Assembly: GCA_963819715.1 (NCBI GenBank)
Contig: CAWFXE010000007.1
Coordinates: 11,065 to 75,064, forward strand
Source: DASUPK01 sp963819715
GTDB taxonomy: Bacteria; Actinomycetota; Thermoleophilia; Solirubrobacterales; 70-9
DNA: 64,000 bases
Reading direction: 5' to 3'
The notes beneath the pieces were generated by a model. The model ran no database searches. It had not been told where the DNA came from and worked only from the letters and a program-made list of their open reading frames with translations. Shown piece after piece: positions 55,001 through 62,353 of this stretch; position 1 is the first letter of the stretch; each line of letters starts with the position of its first letter. The translations under genes were made by a program, and so were the position numbers.

Positions 55001-55599
55001 CGGCCCAGCTCGCGAGCCACCTTGACGATCCCCTCGTTCGCCTTGTCCTGCTCGGTGATGCCGTTGCGCTGCAGCTCGAAGTAGACGTTGTCGGGTCCGA
55101 ACGCGCCGAGCAGGTCGTCGATGTGGGCGCGGGCGTCGTCCGGCCGGTCCTCGACCAGCCGCCGGCAGAAGCGCGACTGGAGGCACCCGGTCAGGGCGAT
55201 GACTCCCTCGGAGTGGGCCGAGAGCAGCTCCATGTCGACGTTCGCCTTGCCGCGGGAGAAGCCCTCGAGGAAGCCCGCTGAGCTCAACTTGACCAGGTTG
55301 CGGAAGCCCACGTCGCTGGACGCGAGCAACGTGAGGTGGTTCCGCTCGTAGCGCGTCGCCTGCGGCGTCAGCTCGCGGTCGTCGACGAAGTAGGCCTCGA
55401 GCCCGATGATCGGCTTGATCCCGGCCTCCTTGCAGGCCTTGTAGTGCTCGACCGACCCGTTCATCACACCGTGGTCGGTCAACCCCAGCGCCGGCATGTC
55501 GAGCTCGGCCGCGCGCGCCGCGAGCTTGTCGATCTTGCACGCCCCGTCGAGCAGCGAGTACTCGCTGTGGACGTGCAGATGAACCGCTTCGGCGCTCAC
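52090..55599 (-). CDS. dnaE: DNA polymerase III alpha subunit
   Basis: Replicative polymerase of 1169 aa. The N-terminal PHP domain keeps its metal residues: HLHVHSEYS, GLTDHGVMNG, EAYF, LTGC, NVYFELQRNG and TADVHYL, so intrinsic proofreading is plausible, as known for the mycobacterial enzyme. The palm has the catalytic aspartates in PDIDIDFSVRGRE and GPGRGSAAGSIVAYAL, fingers KMDFLGLRNL, and thumb/tail helix-hairpin elements. An OB fold (SWVTVGGIVTEFKRHTSKNG) and C-terminal domain follow. GTG start at 55599. Intact, unlike the region around 30-40 kb. Confidence 0.96.
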   Translation of the reverse strand: MSAEAVHLHVHSEYSLLDGACKIDKLAARAAELDMPALGLTDHGVMNGSVEHYKACKEAGIKPIIGLEAYFVDDRELTPQATRYERNHLTLLASSDVGFRNLVKLSSAGFLEGFSRGKANVDMELLSAHSEGVIALTGCLQSRFCRRLVEDRPDDARAHIDDLLGAFGPDNVYFELQRNGITEQDKANEGIVKVARELGRPLVATADVHYLRREDYDSHAALLCVQTKSTIEQPKLRFDTNEFYLKSSDEMAESFSDMPESVASTVEIAERCEVEMQLGQLLLPRFPTPDGVEPGEMLRELALKGLRQRYGDPIPADAMKRLEFELGVISDMGFESYFLIVWDFVTYAKENGVAVGPGRGSAAGSIVAYALEITDLDPLANGLLFERFLNPGRKSMPDIDIDFSVRGRERVIRYVADKYGRECVAQIITFGKMAPRAAIRDAARVLGYDYGTGDRLAKQIPEPIFGRSPSFEECLKPGEELKRTYESDPDARKILETAQGLEGIVRNNSIHAAAVVIADRPLQEIVPLQLAEDRGAPGPGNGNGKTERAYKTVTQYSMGPIEEIGLLKMDFLGLRNLDVIEDAAAIIERSRGEKIDIKNIPLDDPKTYEMLRRGESIGVFQFESEGMQDALKTVKPTEFQDLVALNALYRPGAMRYIPDYAKGKRNPDAIRYPDPRLRPISETTYGCVIYQEQLMEIAKQMAGFSPAQADDLRKAVGKKKRDLMATMKEKFLEGMAASNTEARVANDLWQLMEAAADYSFNRSHAACYGLISYRTAWLRANYPAEYMAALISTVMSTKDKVPFFVNRCAEMGIEVLPPDVNSSDHGFVVSGNSIRFGLDAVKNVGHIAVQAILDARSSDGSFTSLWDFCERVDSRVVNKRAVECLVKCGAFDSTGASRKGMLEALPAATAFGQKAQEDSRLGQSSIFDLGGAAEESGPSRQHHAPIRAEEFDQRELLRLEKETLGTFLSSHPLAEVKDALRARVDCSLSSLAERQDGSWVTVGGIVTEFKRHTSKNGSKMAFATLDDVEGQVEMLVMGKAYEASHEFLAADAIVIVKGRLDHKGRGETKLVAQEVELFQPTEDEVAKARAARDTGPLRINIDAGAFGTSVIEELKVILGHFPGEADVILEMETRDGPRELRFGRDYRVRRSAGLDAEIDALFGAVTRAA

Positions 55600-55691
55600 C
55601 CGTCGATCATGCCTGGGCGTTCAGACAGATTGAGTACAAAACAGGCACCCAAGATGCGCGTTTCCCGCACACGCCGGACGAAATCTCCGGC

Positions 55692-55733
55692 GTTGGTGAC
55701 TTACCGACCTACGGGGGTCGGCAACTCACCAAC
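55692..55733. repeat. Imperfect 18-bp inverted repeat before sixA
   Basis: Arms 55692-55709 and 55716-55733 pair at 16 of 18 positions around a 6 nt loop (TACGGG). The flanking genes dnaE and sixA diverge, so it is not a terminator. It ends just upstream of where the sixA -35 would fall (-10 TAGCGT at 55757-55762), a usual place for a regulator site. The rest of the 169 bp gap shows nothing else clear. Confidence 0.7.
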
Positions 55734-55768
55734 ACCGCGAATATCGCAGCTCCAGATAGCGTGAGCTT

Positions 55769-56206
55769 GTGATCTGGTTGCTCAGACACGGAGACGCGGA
55801 ACACGGCACGATGCCCGACGCCGAGCGAGACCTGACCGAGAAGGGTGAGCGCCAGGCCCGCGACGCGGGCCTGGCGCTGAAGAATCTGGGAGTCCAGCTC
55901 GACGTGTGCCTGACGAGCCCAAAGGTCCGAGCCAGGCGAACCGCCGAGTTGGCCTGCGCCCCCCTTCATTGCGCAGTTGAGGAAGACGGCACCCTCGCCG
56001 GAGGCGACTTCGACCCCCTCGAGCTGGCGGCCGGCCGCGGAGAGGTGATGCTGGTCGGCCACGAGCCTGACTTCTCGAGCGCCGTCGCCCTGGTGACGGG
56101 CTCCCGCGTGAAGATGAAGAAGGGCGGCATCGCCGCGATCGACGACCACCTGCTCCACGCCCTGCTCCGCCCTAAGGACCTGAAGGCGATCGCCGCCGAC
56201 GATTAG
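55769..56206 (+). CDS. sixA: SixA-type phosphohistidine phosphatase
   Basis: Histidine phosphatase superfamily member of 145 aa. It opens with the catalytic LLRHGDAEHG, followed by RDLTEKGERQARDAG, TSPKVRARRTAE with the second arginine, and VGHEPDFSSAVALVTG with the second histidine. SixA removes phosphate from protein histidines. GTG at 55769 has TAGCGT 6 nt upstream (leaderless). It is 28 bp before the encapsulin cargo gene, possibly one transcript. Confidence 0.88.
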   Translation: MIWLLRHGDAEHGTMPDAERDLTEKGERQARDAGLALKNLGVQLDVCLTSPKVRARRTAELACAPLHCAVEEDGTLAGGDFDPLELAAGRGEVMLVGHEPDFSSAVALVTGSRVKMKKGGIAAIDDHLLHALLRPKDLKAIAADD

Positions 56207-56234
56207 ATCTCGCCGGGCGTGAAAGGATGCCCGC

Positions 56235-56627
56235 GTGGGTTTCGACCAGTACCACGAGCCGCCAGACGAGCTTCCGGTGGAGACCAGGACGTTCGCCCGC
56301 CTCTGCGCCTCCGTGACCGAGGAGGCGGAGGCCATCGGCTGGTACGAGCAGCGCCTCGCGGTCGAGCCCGACCCGGAGGCGCGCGCGATCATGCGCGACG
56401 CCCAGGGCGAGGAGTTCAAGCACTTCTCGATGGATCTCGAGTTCCTGCTGCGAAAGACGCCCCTCTGGCGCGAGATCGCTCAGGGGATCCTCTTCCGGGA
56501 CGGAGACATCGTCGAGCACGGCGAGGAGTCCGAGGAGGAGGCGACCGAGGGCGAGGCGGCGAAGGGCGCACCTCTCGCGGGCAGCGAGTCGCTTGGCATC
56601 GGCGGTCTGCGGGGAAACCCCCGATGA
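56235..56627 (+). CDS. Encapsulated ferritin-like protein (EncFtn), encapsulin cargo
   Basis: A 130 aa two-helix ferritin-like protein that oxidises and mineralises iron inside an encapsulin shell. EEAEAIGWYEQRL (residues 29-41) and the second helix EEFKHFSMDLEFLLRK (59-74) give Glu30, Trp36, Tyr37, Glu60 and His63, spaced as in the known ferroxidase dimer site. WREIAQGILF follows. The C-terminus ends in a flexible acidic linker and SESLGIGGLRG, the classic encapsulin targeting peptide. GTG start with AAAGGA upstream. It overlaps the shell gene as ATGA. Confidence 0.93.
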   Translation: MGFDQYHEPPDELPVETRTFARLCASVTEEAEAIGWYEQRLAVEPDPEARAIMRDAQGEEFKHFSMDLEFLLRKTPLWREIAQGILFRDGDIVEHGEESEEEATEGEAAKGAPLAGSESLGIGGLRGNPR

Positions 56628-57427
56628 GCCACCTGCTCCGCGAACACGCCCCGATCACCCAGGAGGGCTGGAGCCTGCTCGACGAGGAGGCTCGCGAGCG
56701 CCTCACTCCCGCCCTGGCGGCCCGCAAGCTGGTCGACTTCGACGGACCGCATGGCTGGGCCCATTCCTCCACCAACCTCGGCCGCGCCGAGGATCTCTCC
56801 GGGGCGCCCGGTGACGGTGTGGCCGGCAGGCAGCGGCGCGTGCTCAGGCTGGTGGAGTTGCGGGCGGAGTTCTCCGTCTCACGCTCGGAGCTCGGCGATG
56901 CGGACCGCGGCGCCGAGGACGTCGACCTGGATGCGCTCGACAAGGCGGCGCGGAGCATCGCCGGCGCGGAGAACTCAATCGTCTTCGGGGGCTGGAAGGC
57001 GGCCGGCATCACCGGCGTCAACGAGGGGTCGCCGAACAAGGCGATCGCCCTCGGGGAGGACTGCGAGCGCTATCCCCGGCATATCGCCAAGGCCGTGGAC
57101 GATCTGCGGGGAGCCGGAATCGACGGTCCCTACGGCCTGGCGCTGAGCCCCGAGGCCCACACCCGCGTCCTCGAGACCGGAGAGCACGGCGGCTACCCGC
57201 TGATGGAGCACCTCCGCGAGATTCTCGGCGGTCCGATCGTCTGGGCGCCGGCCGTGGAGGGCGGCGCCGTTCTCAGCCTCCGCGGTGGCGACTTCCTCTT
57301 CGACTCAGGCGAGGACCTCTCAATCGGCTACACGAGCCATGACGCCGAGTCCGTGCACCTGTACCTCGAGGAGAGCTTCAGCTTCCGGGCGGTGACGGCG
57401 GAGGCGGCCGTCCCCCTCGCCCCCTAG
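56624..57427 (+). CDS. Encapsulin shell protein (family 1, HK97 fold)
   Basis: Shell protein of a protein nanocompartment, 267 aa, the usual family 1 (linocin/CFP29-like) length. MSHLLREHAPITQEGWSLLDEEA and KLVDFDGPHGWAHSSTNLGR form the N-terminal arm that also makes the cargo-peptide pocket; EFSVSRSELGDADRGAEDVDLD is the E-loop region; VYLEESFSFR-like VHLYLEESFSFR closes the fold. The ATG overlaps the EncFtn stop (ATGA), linking shell and cargo translation. Together they predict an iron-storing compartment. Confidence 0.95.
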   Translation: MSHLLREHAPITQEGWSLLDEEARERLTPALAARKLVDFDGPHGWAHSSTNLGRAEDLSGAPGDGVAGRQRRVLRLVELRAEFSVSRSELGDADRGAEDVDLDALDKAARSIAGAENSIVFGGWKAAGITGVNEGSPNKAIALGEDCERYPRHIAKAVDDLRGAGIDGPYGLALSPEAHTRVLETGEHGGYPLMEHLREILGGPIVWAPAVEGGAVLSLRGGDFLFDSGEDLSIGYTSHDAESVHLYLEESFSFRAVTAEAAVPLAP

Positions 57428-57469
57428 CGGCCACCGGACCTCACAAACCGCTCCGCCGATGAGTTTCGT

Positions 57470-57501
57470 GGTCGGCCCGGGTCCTATGGACCGAACCGAC
57501 C
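57470..57501 (+). promoter_or_regulatory. Interrupted hairpin before hydrolase gene
   Basis: GGTCGG (57470-57475) pairs with CCGACC (57496-57501), and inside it GGTCC (57480-57484) pairs with GGACC (57488-57492) around TAT. It could end the encapsulin transcript or form an operator. No U-run follows. The 92 bp gap otherwise holds only the strong Shine-Dalgarno AGGAGGAG of the next gene. Confidence 0.35.
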
Positions 57502-57519
57502 GACAACAGGAGGAGCGAG

Positions 57520-58320
57520 ATGACCGTGGTGGAGAAGGTGAGATCGAAGGACGGAACCGAGATCGCGTACGACCGCGTGGGCGACGGCCCGGCCCTGGTG
57601 CTGGTGGGCGCGGCCTGGAACGACCGGATGTCGGCGGCCCCGCTGGCCGACCCGCTCGCGAGCGGGTTCAGCGTCTACACCTACGACCGCCGTGGCCGCG
57701 GAGACAGCGGCGACACCCCGCCCTACGCTGTCGAGCGCGAGATCGAGGATCTAACCGCGGTGATCGAGGCGGCCGGCGGCTCGGCGTACGCCTTCGGCGT
57801 TTCCTCCGGGGCGTCCCTGGCGCTCGAGGCCACGGCCGGCGGAGCGCCGATCTCGAGGCTCGCCATGTACGAGCCCCCCTACGTCGTTGACGACTCCCGC
57901 CCACCGATACCCGACGACTACGTCGAGCACCTCGACCGGCTCGCCTCCGAAGGCAAGCGGAACGAGATCCTGCGCTACTTCATGACCGTCGCGGCCGGCA
58001 TGCCCGCCGAGATGGCGGACCAGATGGCCCAGTCGCCGATGGCCAGGGCGATGGAGCCACTGGCCCACACGGTCTCCTACGACGGCCGGGTGATGCTGCG
58101 AGGAGGCATGAGCGGCAAGCCGCTGCCGGCCCGCTTCACCGAGACGGTCACCGTGCCGGCGCTGGTGATGGACGGTGGCGCCAGCCCCGCCTGGATGCGG
58201 AACGCCGCGCGCGCCCTGGTTGCCATCCTGCCCGACGTCCAATACCGGAGCCTCGAGGGCCAGGACCACGCCGCCCCGCCGGACGTGCTCGTGCCGGAGC
58301 TGGAGGACTTCTTCGCGTGA
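57520..58320 (+). CDS. Alpha/beta hydrolase
   Basis: A 266 aa alpha/beta hydrolase-fold enzyme. SKDGTEIAYDRVGDGPALVLVGAAW opens the fold; the nucleophile serine is in FGVSSGASLALE near residue 95; the acid is probably in VMDGGASPAW near 215 and the histidine in EGQDHAAPP near 250. Substrate unknown. The ATG has a strong AGGAGGAG 6 nt upstream, unlike most genes here. It is separated from encapsulin by 92 bp and convergent with the RPF-like gene. Confidence 0.85.
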   Translation: MTVVEKVRSKDGTEIAYDRVGDGPALVLVGAAWNDRMSAAPLADPLASGFSVYTYDRRGRGDSGDTPPYAVEREIEDLTAVIEAAGGSAYAFGVSSGASLALEATAGGAPISRLAMYEPPYVVDDSRPPIPDDYVEHLDRLASEGKRNEILRYFMTVAAGMPAEMADQMAQSPMARAMEPLAHTVSYDGRVMLRGGMSGKPLPARFTETVTVPALVMDGGASPAWMRNAARALVAILPDVQYRSLEGQDHAAPPDVLVPELEDFFA

Positions 58321-58324
58321 GGCG

Positions 58325-59368
58325 CTAGGCGCAGGACCAGGCGCTCGGCCCGGAGTCCCGCCAGATCTCGGCCGCGATTCGGTCCTGCTCGGCCTTGGGC
58401 GCGTTCTGCGGCTCGCCCTGGCCGCCGTATGCCGCCCAGGTCGAGGGCAGGATCTGGTACGCGCCGCCCGCCCCGCTCGAGGAGTTGAGCGCGTGGTAGT
58501 TGCCCCCGGACTCGCACATCACGATGTAGGTCGGGATCGAGTACGGACCGCCGAGGTAGGCGGGATTGCCCGAGCCCGAGCCTGAGCTCGATGAGGACTG
58601 CTGCTCCGCCTGCTGGGCCTCCAGGGATGCGACCTGGTCCTGGGCGTCCGAGAGCGAGGACTGGGTGCCCTGCCGGGCCGCGAGGACCGCGGCCGCGCTC
58701 TGGTTGGCGGCCTGCTGGCTCTCCTGGAAGCTGGCCTTCGCGGCGGTGAGCTGGTCGGCCTCCTGGTCTGACTGCTGCTTCAGGTCCGCGACCTGATGGA
58801 GGTTCTGTGCGACCTGATCGCGCAGCGACGCGACCTTGTCGGCGATCCGCATGTCCGCCTCATGCAGGGCGTTCAGGTAGTCCGAGCGGGTCGAGAGATC
58901 GTCGTAGCCGCTCGCGTTCAGCAGCACCGTCACGTAGTCCGGGGCATCGCTCTCGTAGATCGCGATCAGGCGCTGGTCGAGCTCCTTGACGGCCATGCCG
59001 TACTGGCCGCGGAGCTGATCGAGCTGCCGCTCGGCGGCGTCGAGCTGGGTCGCGAGCTCGTGGGAGCGAGCCTCCGCGCTCTGGACCTGGGCGTTCAGCT
59101 CCATCGCGTGCGCCCCGGCCTGGTGGGCCTGCGCGGTCAATGAGCCGATCCGCGCCGTCTGCGCGTCGACCCGATCCGAGAGCTGGCCGGCGTCCGACTG
59201 TGCGGCGTTGATCTTGTCCTTGAGCGAGGGGTCCTTGGCTCCGGCGAAGCTGATGCCGAGCGCCGTCACGACGACGGCGAGGGCGGCGCCGAGGGCGATC
59301 CGCCTACGTCGAGGAGCCCGGCGAAGCCGGATGCGTGCACTGCCTGCGTATGTCGTCGCTGCTTCCAT
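58325..59368 (-). CDS. Secreted coiled-coil protein with RPF/transglycosylase-like domain
   Basis: A 347 aa exported peptidoglycan enzyme. A basic N-terminus and membrane segment (RRIALGAALAVVVTALGISFA) serve as signal or anchor; residues about 55-250 are a long Gln/Ala-rich coiled coil, as in CwlO-like hydrolases; a Ser/Gly linker follows; the last 80 residues (YIVMCESGGNYHALNSSSGAGGAYQILPSTW) are the RPF-type transglycosylase-like domain with the catalytic Glu in MCESGGN. Good Shine-Dalgarno AAGGAG. Expression is probably under the c-di-AMP riboswitch just upstream. Confidence 0.88.
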   Translation of the reverse strand: MEAATTYAGSARIRLRRAPRRRRIALGAALAVVVTALGISFAGAKDPSLKDKINAAQSDAGQLSDRVDAQTARIGSLTAQAHQAGAHAMELNAQVQSAEARSHELATQLDAAERQLDQLRGQYGMAVKELDQRLIAIYESDAPDYVTVLLNASGYDDLSTRSDYLNALHEADMRIADKVASLRDQVAQNLHQVADLKQQSDQEADQLTAAKASFQESQQAANQSAAAVLAARQGTQSSLSDAQDQVASLEAQQAEQQSSSSSGSGSGNPAYLGGPYSIPTYIVMCESGGNYHALNSSSGAGGAYQILPSTWAAYGGQGEPQNAPKAEQDRIAAEIWRDSGPSAWSCA

Positions 59369-59374
59369 CTCCTT

Positions 59375-59516
59375 CGATGCCTACGGGGTTAGCTGACGGG
59401 CTCACGCGGAAAGGAGTCGCGTTACGCCGGAGCAGTTGCCGGCGATTCGCCCCAACAAATCTGGGTTCCCCGCTCTCTCTGACTCGAGAGATTCGGCTCT
59501 ATCGAGCCAGGAACGG
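59375..59516 (-). ncRNA. ydaO/yuaA-type c-di-AMP riboswitch
   Basis: The minus-strand leader of the RPF-like gene has the conserved core elements of this class: the 3' signature CCGUCAGCUAACCCCGUAGG (59379-59399), an upstream GGCUC/GAGCC hairpin at about 59494-59508, the GAAUCUCUCGAG arm, GCGGGGAACCCA, and GGGGCGAAUCGCC. In actinobacteria this class commonly controls RPF and NlpC/P60 genes and turns them off at high c-di-AMP. It ends about 10 nt before the start codon, next to the Shine-Dalgarno. Ends are approximate. Confidence 0.9.
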
Positions 59517-59575
59517 TAGCGAACGCTCTCACAGCCGCGTCGCGCCTGCCGCGCCCCAAAAACCACCCACTCTCT

Positions 59576-59595
59576 CCTGCAAGCAATCCTGCAGG
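59576..59595 (-). terminator. Weak hairpin after the LysR gene
   Basis: CCTGCA and TGCAGG form a 6-bp stem with an 8 nt loop, 11 bp past the LysR stop. A U-rich stretch (GGUUUUUGG) comes about 20 nt later, too far for a standard terminator. It may reduce read-through into the riboswitch. Confidence 0.3.
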
Positions 59596-59606
59596 TCAGG
59601 CGTGGC

Positions 59607-60534
59607 TCAGGCGGCCAGGGAGAGCTTCGCGTCCTCCCCGTAGGTCTTGCAGACCTCGCGGAGGATGCCGAGCATCTGCTCCGCGGCGGGCGAGCGGGCC
59701 TCGTTCTCGCGCGTAACGGCCCAGACCTGCCGTATCGGCTTCTGTCCCCTCACCGAGCGGAGCTCTATGCCCGGATGCCCGCCGGCGAGCTCCGGCAGGA
59801 TCGAGACGCCCAGCCCGGCCGCGACGAAGCCCTTGATCACCTCGTAGTCCTCACTGCGGAAGCTGATCTTCGGCTCGAAGCCCGCGCCGCGGCAGAGCTC
59901 GAGCACCTGGTCGCGACAGGAACTCGGCAGCGCGCCGCAGAGCCAGTCCTCATCGGCCAGATCCTCGATGCGGACCGACTTGGCGCCGGCGAGCGGATGC
60001 CCGGGAGGCAGCGCGATGCGCATCGGCTCCTCGTAGATCAGCTCGGCCTCCACGTCGCGGGCGAACTCCAGCGGGAAGTCGGGATAGTCGAAGACGACGG
60101 CGAGGTCGAAGTCGCCCCGCTTCAAAGCGCGGGAACGAATCCTCCGGCTCATTCTCGGAGAACTGCAGGTCCACCATCGGGAAGCGCTCGCGGAAGAGGG
60201 ACAACGCCCTGGTCATCAGGGTGGCGCTCGCGGTCGGGAAGCTCGCGAGCCGCAGGCGCCCGCCTTCCAGGCCGGCGATCTGTGCGAGCTCGCGCTCTGC
60301 CTCCTCGAGCCGGCACATGACAGCGTCGCCGTGAGACATCAGCGCCTGCCCCGCGGTCGTCAGCTTGGGTCCCTCGCTGGTGCGCTCCAGCAGCGGAATG
60401 CCGACCTCGCGCTCGAGCACCGCGATCTGCTGGCTCACCGCGGACTGCGAGAGATGAAGGGACTCAGCGGCGGCGGAGAAGGAGCCGCGGCTGACGACCT
60501 CCTGCAGGACCCTCAATCGCCGCACGTCGAGCAT
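59607..60534 (-). pseudogene. LysR-family regulator, one frameshift
   Basis: LysR-type regulator of about 308 residues. The N-terminal helix-turn-helix is LDVRRLRVLQEVVSRGSFSAAAESLHLSQSAVSQQIAVLE. The substrate-binding domain follows, from FRERFPMVDLQF, and after removal of one base in the GGG at 60131-60133 continues as LKRGDFDLAVVFDYPDFP to GLGVSILPELAGG and the end. The ATG at 60534 has TAAGCT 6 nt upstream. Whether the shift is real or an error is undecided; the protein is otherwise complete. It is divergent from a small Arg-rich gene. Confidence 0.85.
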
Positions 60535-60579
60535 AAGGCGAGCTTATCAGGCCGAGAAGGAATCCATGTTGCGCTGATA
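60533..60579. promoter_or_regulatory. Candidate LysR operator region
   Basis: ATAAGGCGAGCTTAT at 60533-60547 is a perfect 5-bp palindrome with a 5 nt centre, fitting the T-N11-A form of LysR sites, and it overlaps the LysR gene's own start and -10 (TAAGCT). A further inverted pair, TATCAG (60545-60550) and CTGATA (60574-60579), lies beside it. Autorepression is the simplest reading. Confidence 0.5.
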
Positions 60580-60640
60580 CCTCACGGGAGGGACCATTCG
60601 TGTCGTTCCAGCGATGAATCCCGAGACGAGAGGAGCTGAG

Positions 60641-60850
60641 ATGGAGGCGCACACACCAGCGATCACGTTCCCGAGCGAGTGGGCCCGCAGGATGCGGCGA
60701 CGCCGGCTCCACCTGCTCCGCGAGCTCGTGCGGACGCGGCGGGATCGCGCCGCGCTGCGAGCCTACGACGCCAGGTCGAACCGCTCGGTTCCCACCTCGA
60801 TTCCCGGGTCGGAGCACACGCATCTGCTCCGCCGGCCGCGGGGCTTCTAG
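60641..60850 (+). CDS. Small Arg-rich hypothetical protein
   Basis: A 69 aa basic protein (MEAHTPAITFPSEWARRM, then RRRRLHLLRELVRTRRDRAALRAYD). It is predicted as an amphipathic Arg-rich helix with a flexible end. The ATG has AGGAG 6 nt upstream, supporting expression. It is divergent from the LysR gene, the typical position of a LysR target, and its 3' end overlaps the convergent small membrane gene by 4 bp. No family recognised; it could be a chance frame. Confidence 0.45.
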   Translation: MEAHTPAITFPSEWARRMRRRRLHLLRELVRTRRDRAALRAYDARSNRSVPTSIPGSEHTHLLRRPRGF

Positions 60851-61032
60851 TCCGAGGACTCTTCCTCGCCACTCCGGCTGGCAAGGTAGGCGCCAACTCC
60901 GAGAACGGTGACGGCGACGCCAGCGCCGGCGGCGATGCGCAGCTCGCGCCCGTAGCGCCAGCGAAGGAACGCGAAGAGGAAGCGCCAGCGGAAGAGCCCG
61001 ACGACGATCCGCCCGATCAGCTCGTAGATCAT
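60847..61032 (-). CDS. Small membrane protein in the argG transcript
   Basis: A 61 aa protein with an amphipathic Trp/Arg/Phe-rich N-terminus (LIGRIVVGLFRWRFLFAFLRWR) and one hydrophobic helix (IAAGAGVAVTVLGVGAYLA), ending in an acidic tail. Its ATG overlaps the argG stop as ATGA, so it is likely translated together with argG. Function unknown. Confidence 0.65.
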   Translation of the reverse strand: MIYELIGRIVVGLFRWRFLFAFLRWRYGRELRIAAGAGVAVTVLGVGAYLASRSGEEESSD

Positions 61033-62300
61033 TCGGTCTCCTTTCGGATTCGGTGGGCCAGCCGGCTCTGGAGGGTGAAGAGCTCGATGAACCCGGGACT
61101 TGCGTGTTGGGAGAACTCTCCCCCGGATTCGCCAAAAGATGCGAGCGATCGGTCATAGAGCGCGAACGGCGAGCTCCTCCGGATCGGCGTCACCGAGCCA
61201 CGGTAGAGCCTGAGCGACACCTCGCCGGTGACGAACTCGTTGACCGAATCCATGTAGGAGTCGAGGTCCGAGCGCAGCGGCTCGAGCCAGAGGCCGGCGT
61301 AGCAGAGGTATGCCCAGTGATTCTCGAGCGCGCCCTTGAAGTTGTTCTGGTGGATGGTGCAGACGAGCTTCTCCAGCTCGCGGTGGGCGGCGAGGACGAT
61401 CGCGGCCGCCGGCACCTCGTAGAGGTCGCGCACCTTGAGCCCGACCACCCGGTCCTCGATGTGGTCGACGATGCCGACGCCGTGGCGCTGGCCGATCGCG
61501 GCGGCCCGCTCGAGCAGCTCCACCAGCCCGAGCTTCTCGCCATCGAGCGAGACGGGCCTGCCTCGTTCGAATCCGATCGCCACCTCCTGCGGCTCGTCCG
61601 GGGCCTCCTCGGGCCGGGTGACGAGCTGGAAGACGTCGTCCGGCGCGGGCTCGTTCAGGTCCTCGATCGTCCGCCCCTCCGAGGAGCGCCCCCAGAGGTT
61701 GTCGTCGATCGAGTACGGCGACACCTCCGTCCCGCCCTTCACCGGGATGCCGTGCTCGCGCGCGTAGGCGATCTCCTCCTCCCTGCCCATCTGCCACTCG
61801 CGCACCGGGGCGATGATCCGGAGGTCCGGATCGAGGGTCGCGATCGTCGCCTCGATCCGCACCTGATCGTTGCCCTTCCCGGTGCAGCCGTGGGCGATGG
61901 TGTCGCAGCCGTGTTCCCGCGCAGCCTCCACCGCCAGCTTGCCGATCAGGGGCCGCCCCAACGCAGTGAAGAGGGGGTAACCCCCACCGTACAGCGCGTT
62001 CGCCTTGATCGCCGGCAGCACGTAGTCATTCGCGAACTCCTCGCGGGCGTCCACCAGGACCGTCTCGACGGCGCCGAGCTGCTCGGCCTTGCCGGTGACG
62101 ACGTCCCACTCCTCGCCGGGCTGACCGAGGTTGACCGTGAGAGTCACGATCTCGGCCCCGTAGCGCTCCTGGATCCACTTCAGCATCACGCTGGTGTCCA
62201 GGCCGCCCGAGTAGAGCAGCAGGACGCGGCCGACCTCCGCCGGGTCCGCCTGGTAGGAGGCGATTCTCGGAGCTTGCGGGAAGTTCTGGTCCGTCGCCAT
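61029..62300 (-). CDS. argG: Argininosuccinate synthase
   Basis: Joins citrulline and aspartate with ATP in arginine synthesis. The 423 aa product has the ATP loop LLLYSGGLDTSVMLKWIQE, IAHGCTGKGNDQVRIE, RAPVREW-like RIIAPVREWQM, PYSIDDNLWGRSSEG and the C-terminal citrulline-binding region. A short N-terminal extension of about 20 residues precedes the usual start. Followed by the small membrane protein in overlap. Other arg genes are not in the window. Confidence 0.96.
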   Translation of the reverse strand: MATDQNFPQAPRIASYQADPAEVGRVLLLYSGGLDTSVMLKWIQERYGAEIVTLTVNLGQPGEEWDVVTGKAEQLGAVETVLVDAREEFANDYVLPAIKANALYGGGYPLFTALGRPLIGKLAVEAAREHGCDTIAHGCTGKGNDQVRIEATIATLDPDLRIIAPVREWQMGREEEIAYAREHGIPVKGGTEVSPYSIDDNLWGRSSEGRTIEDLNEPAPDDVFQLVTRPEEAPDEPQEVAIGFERGRPVSLDGEKLGLVELLERAAAIGQRHGVGIVDHIEDRVVGLKVRDLYEVPAAAIVLAAHRELEKLVCTIHQNNFKGALENHWAYLCYAGLWLEPLRSDLDSYMDSVNEFVTGEVSLRLYRGSVTPIRRSSPFALYDRSLASFGESGGEFSQHASPGFIELFTLQSRLAHRIRKETE

Positions 62301-62353
62301 TGAGCCGGGAAGTGTGGCGCTTTCGCTCTGCCGGCGCTGAGAGAATCCAGACA

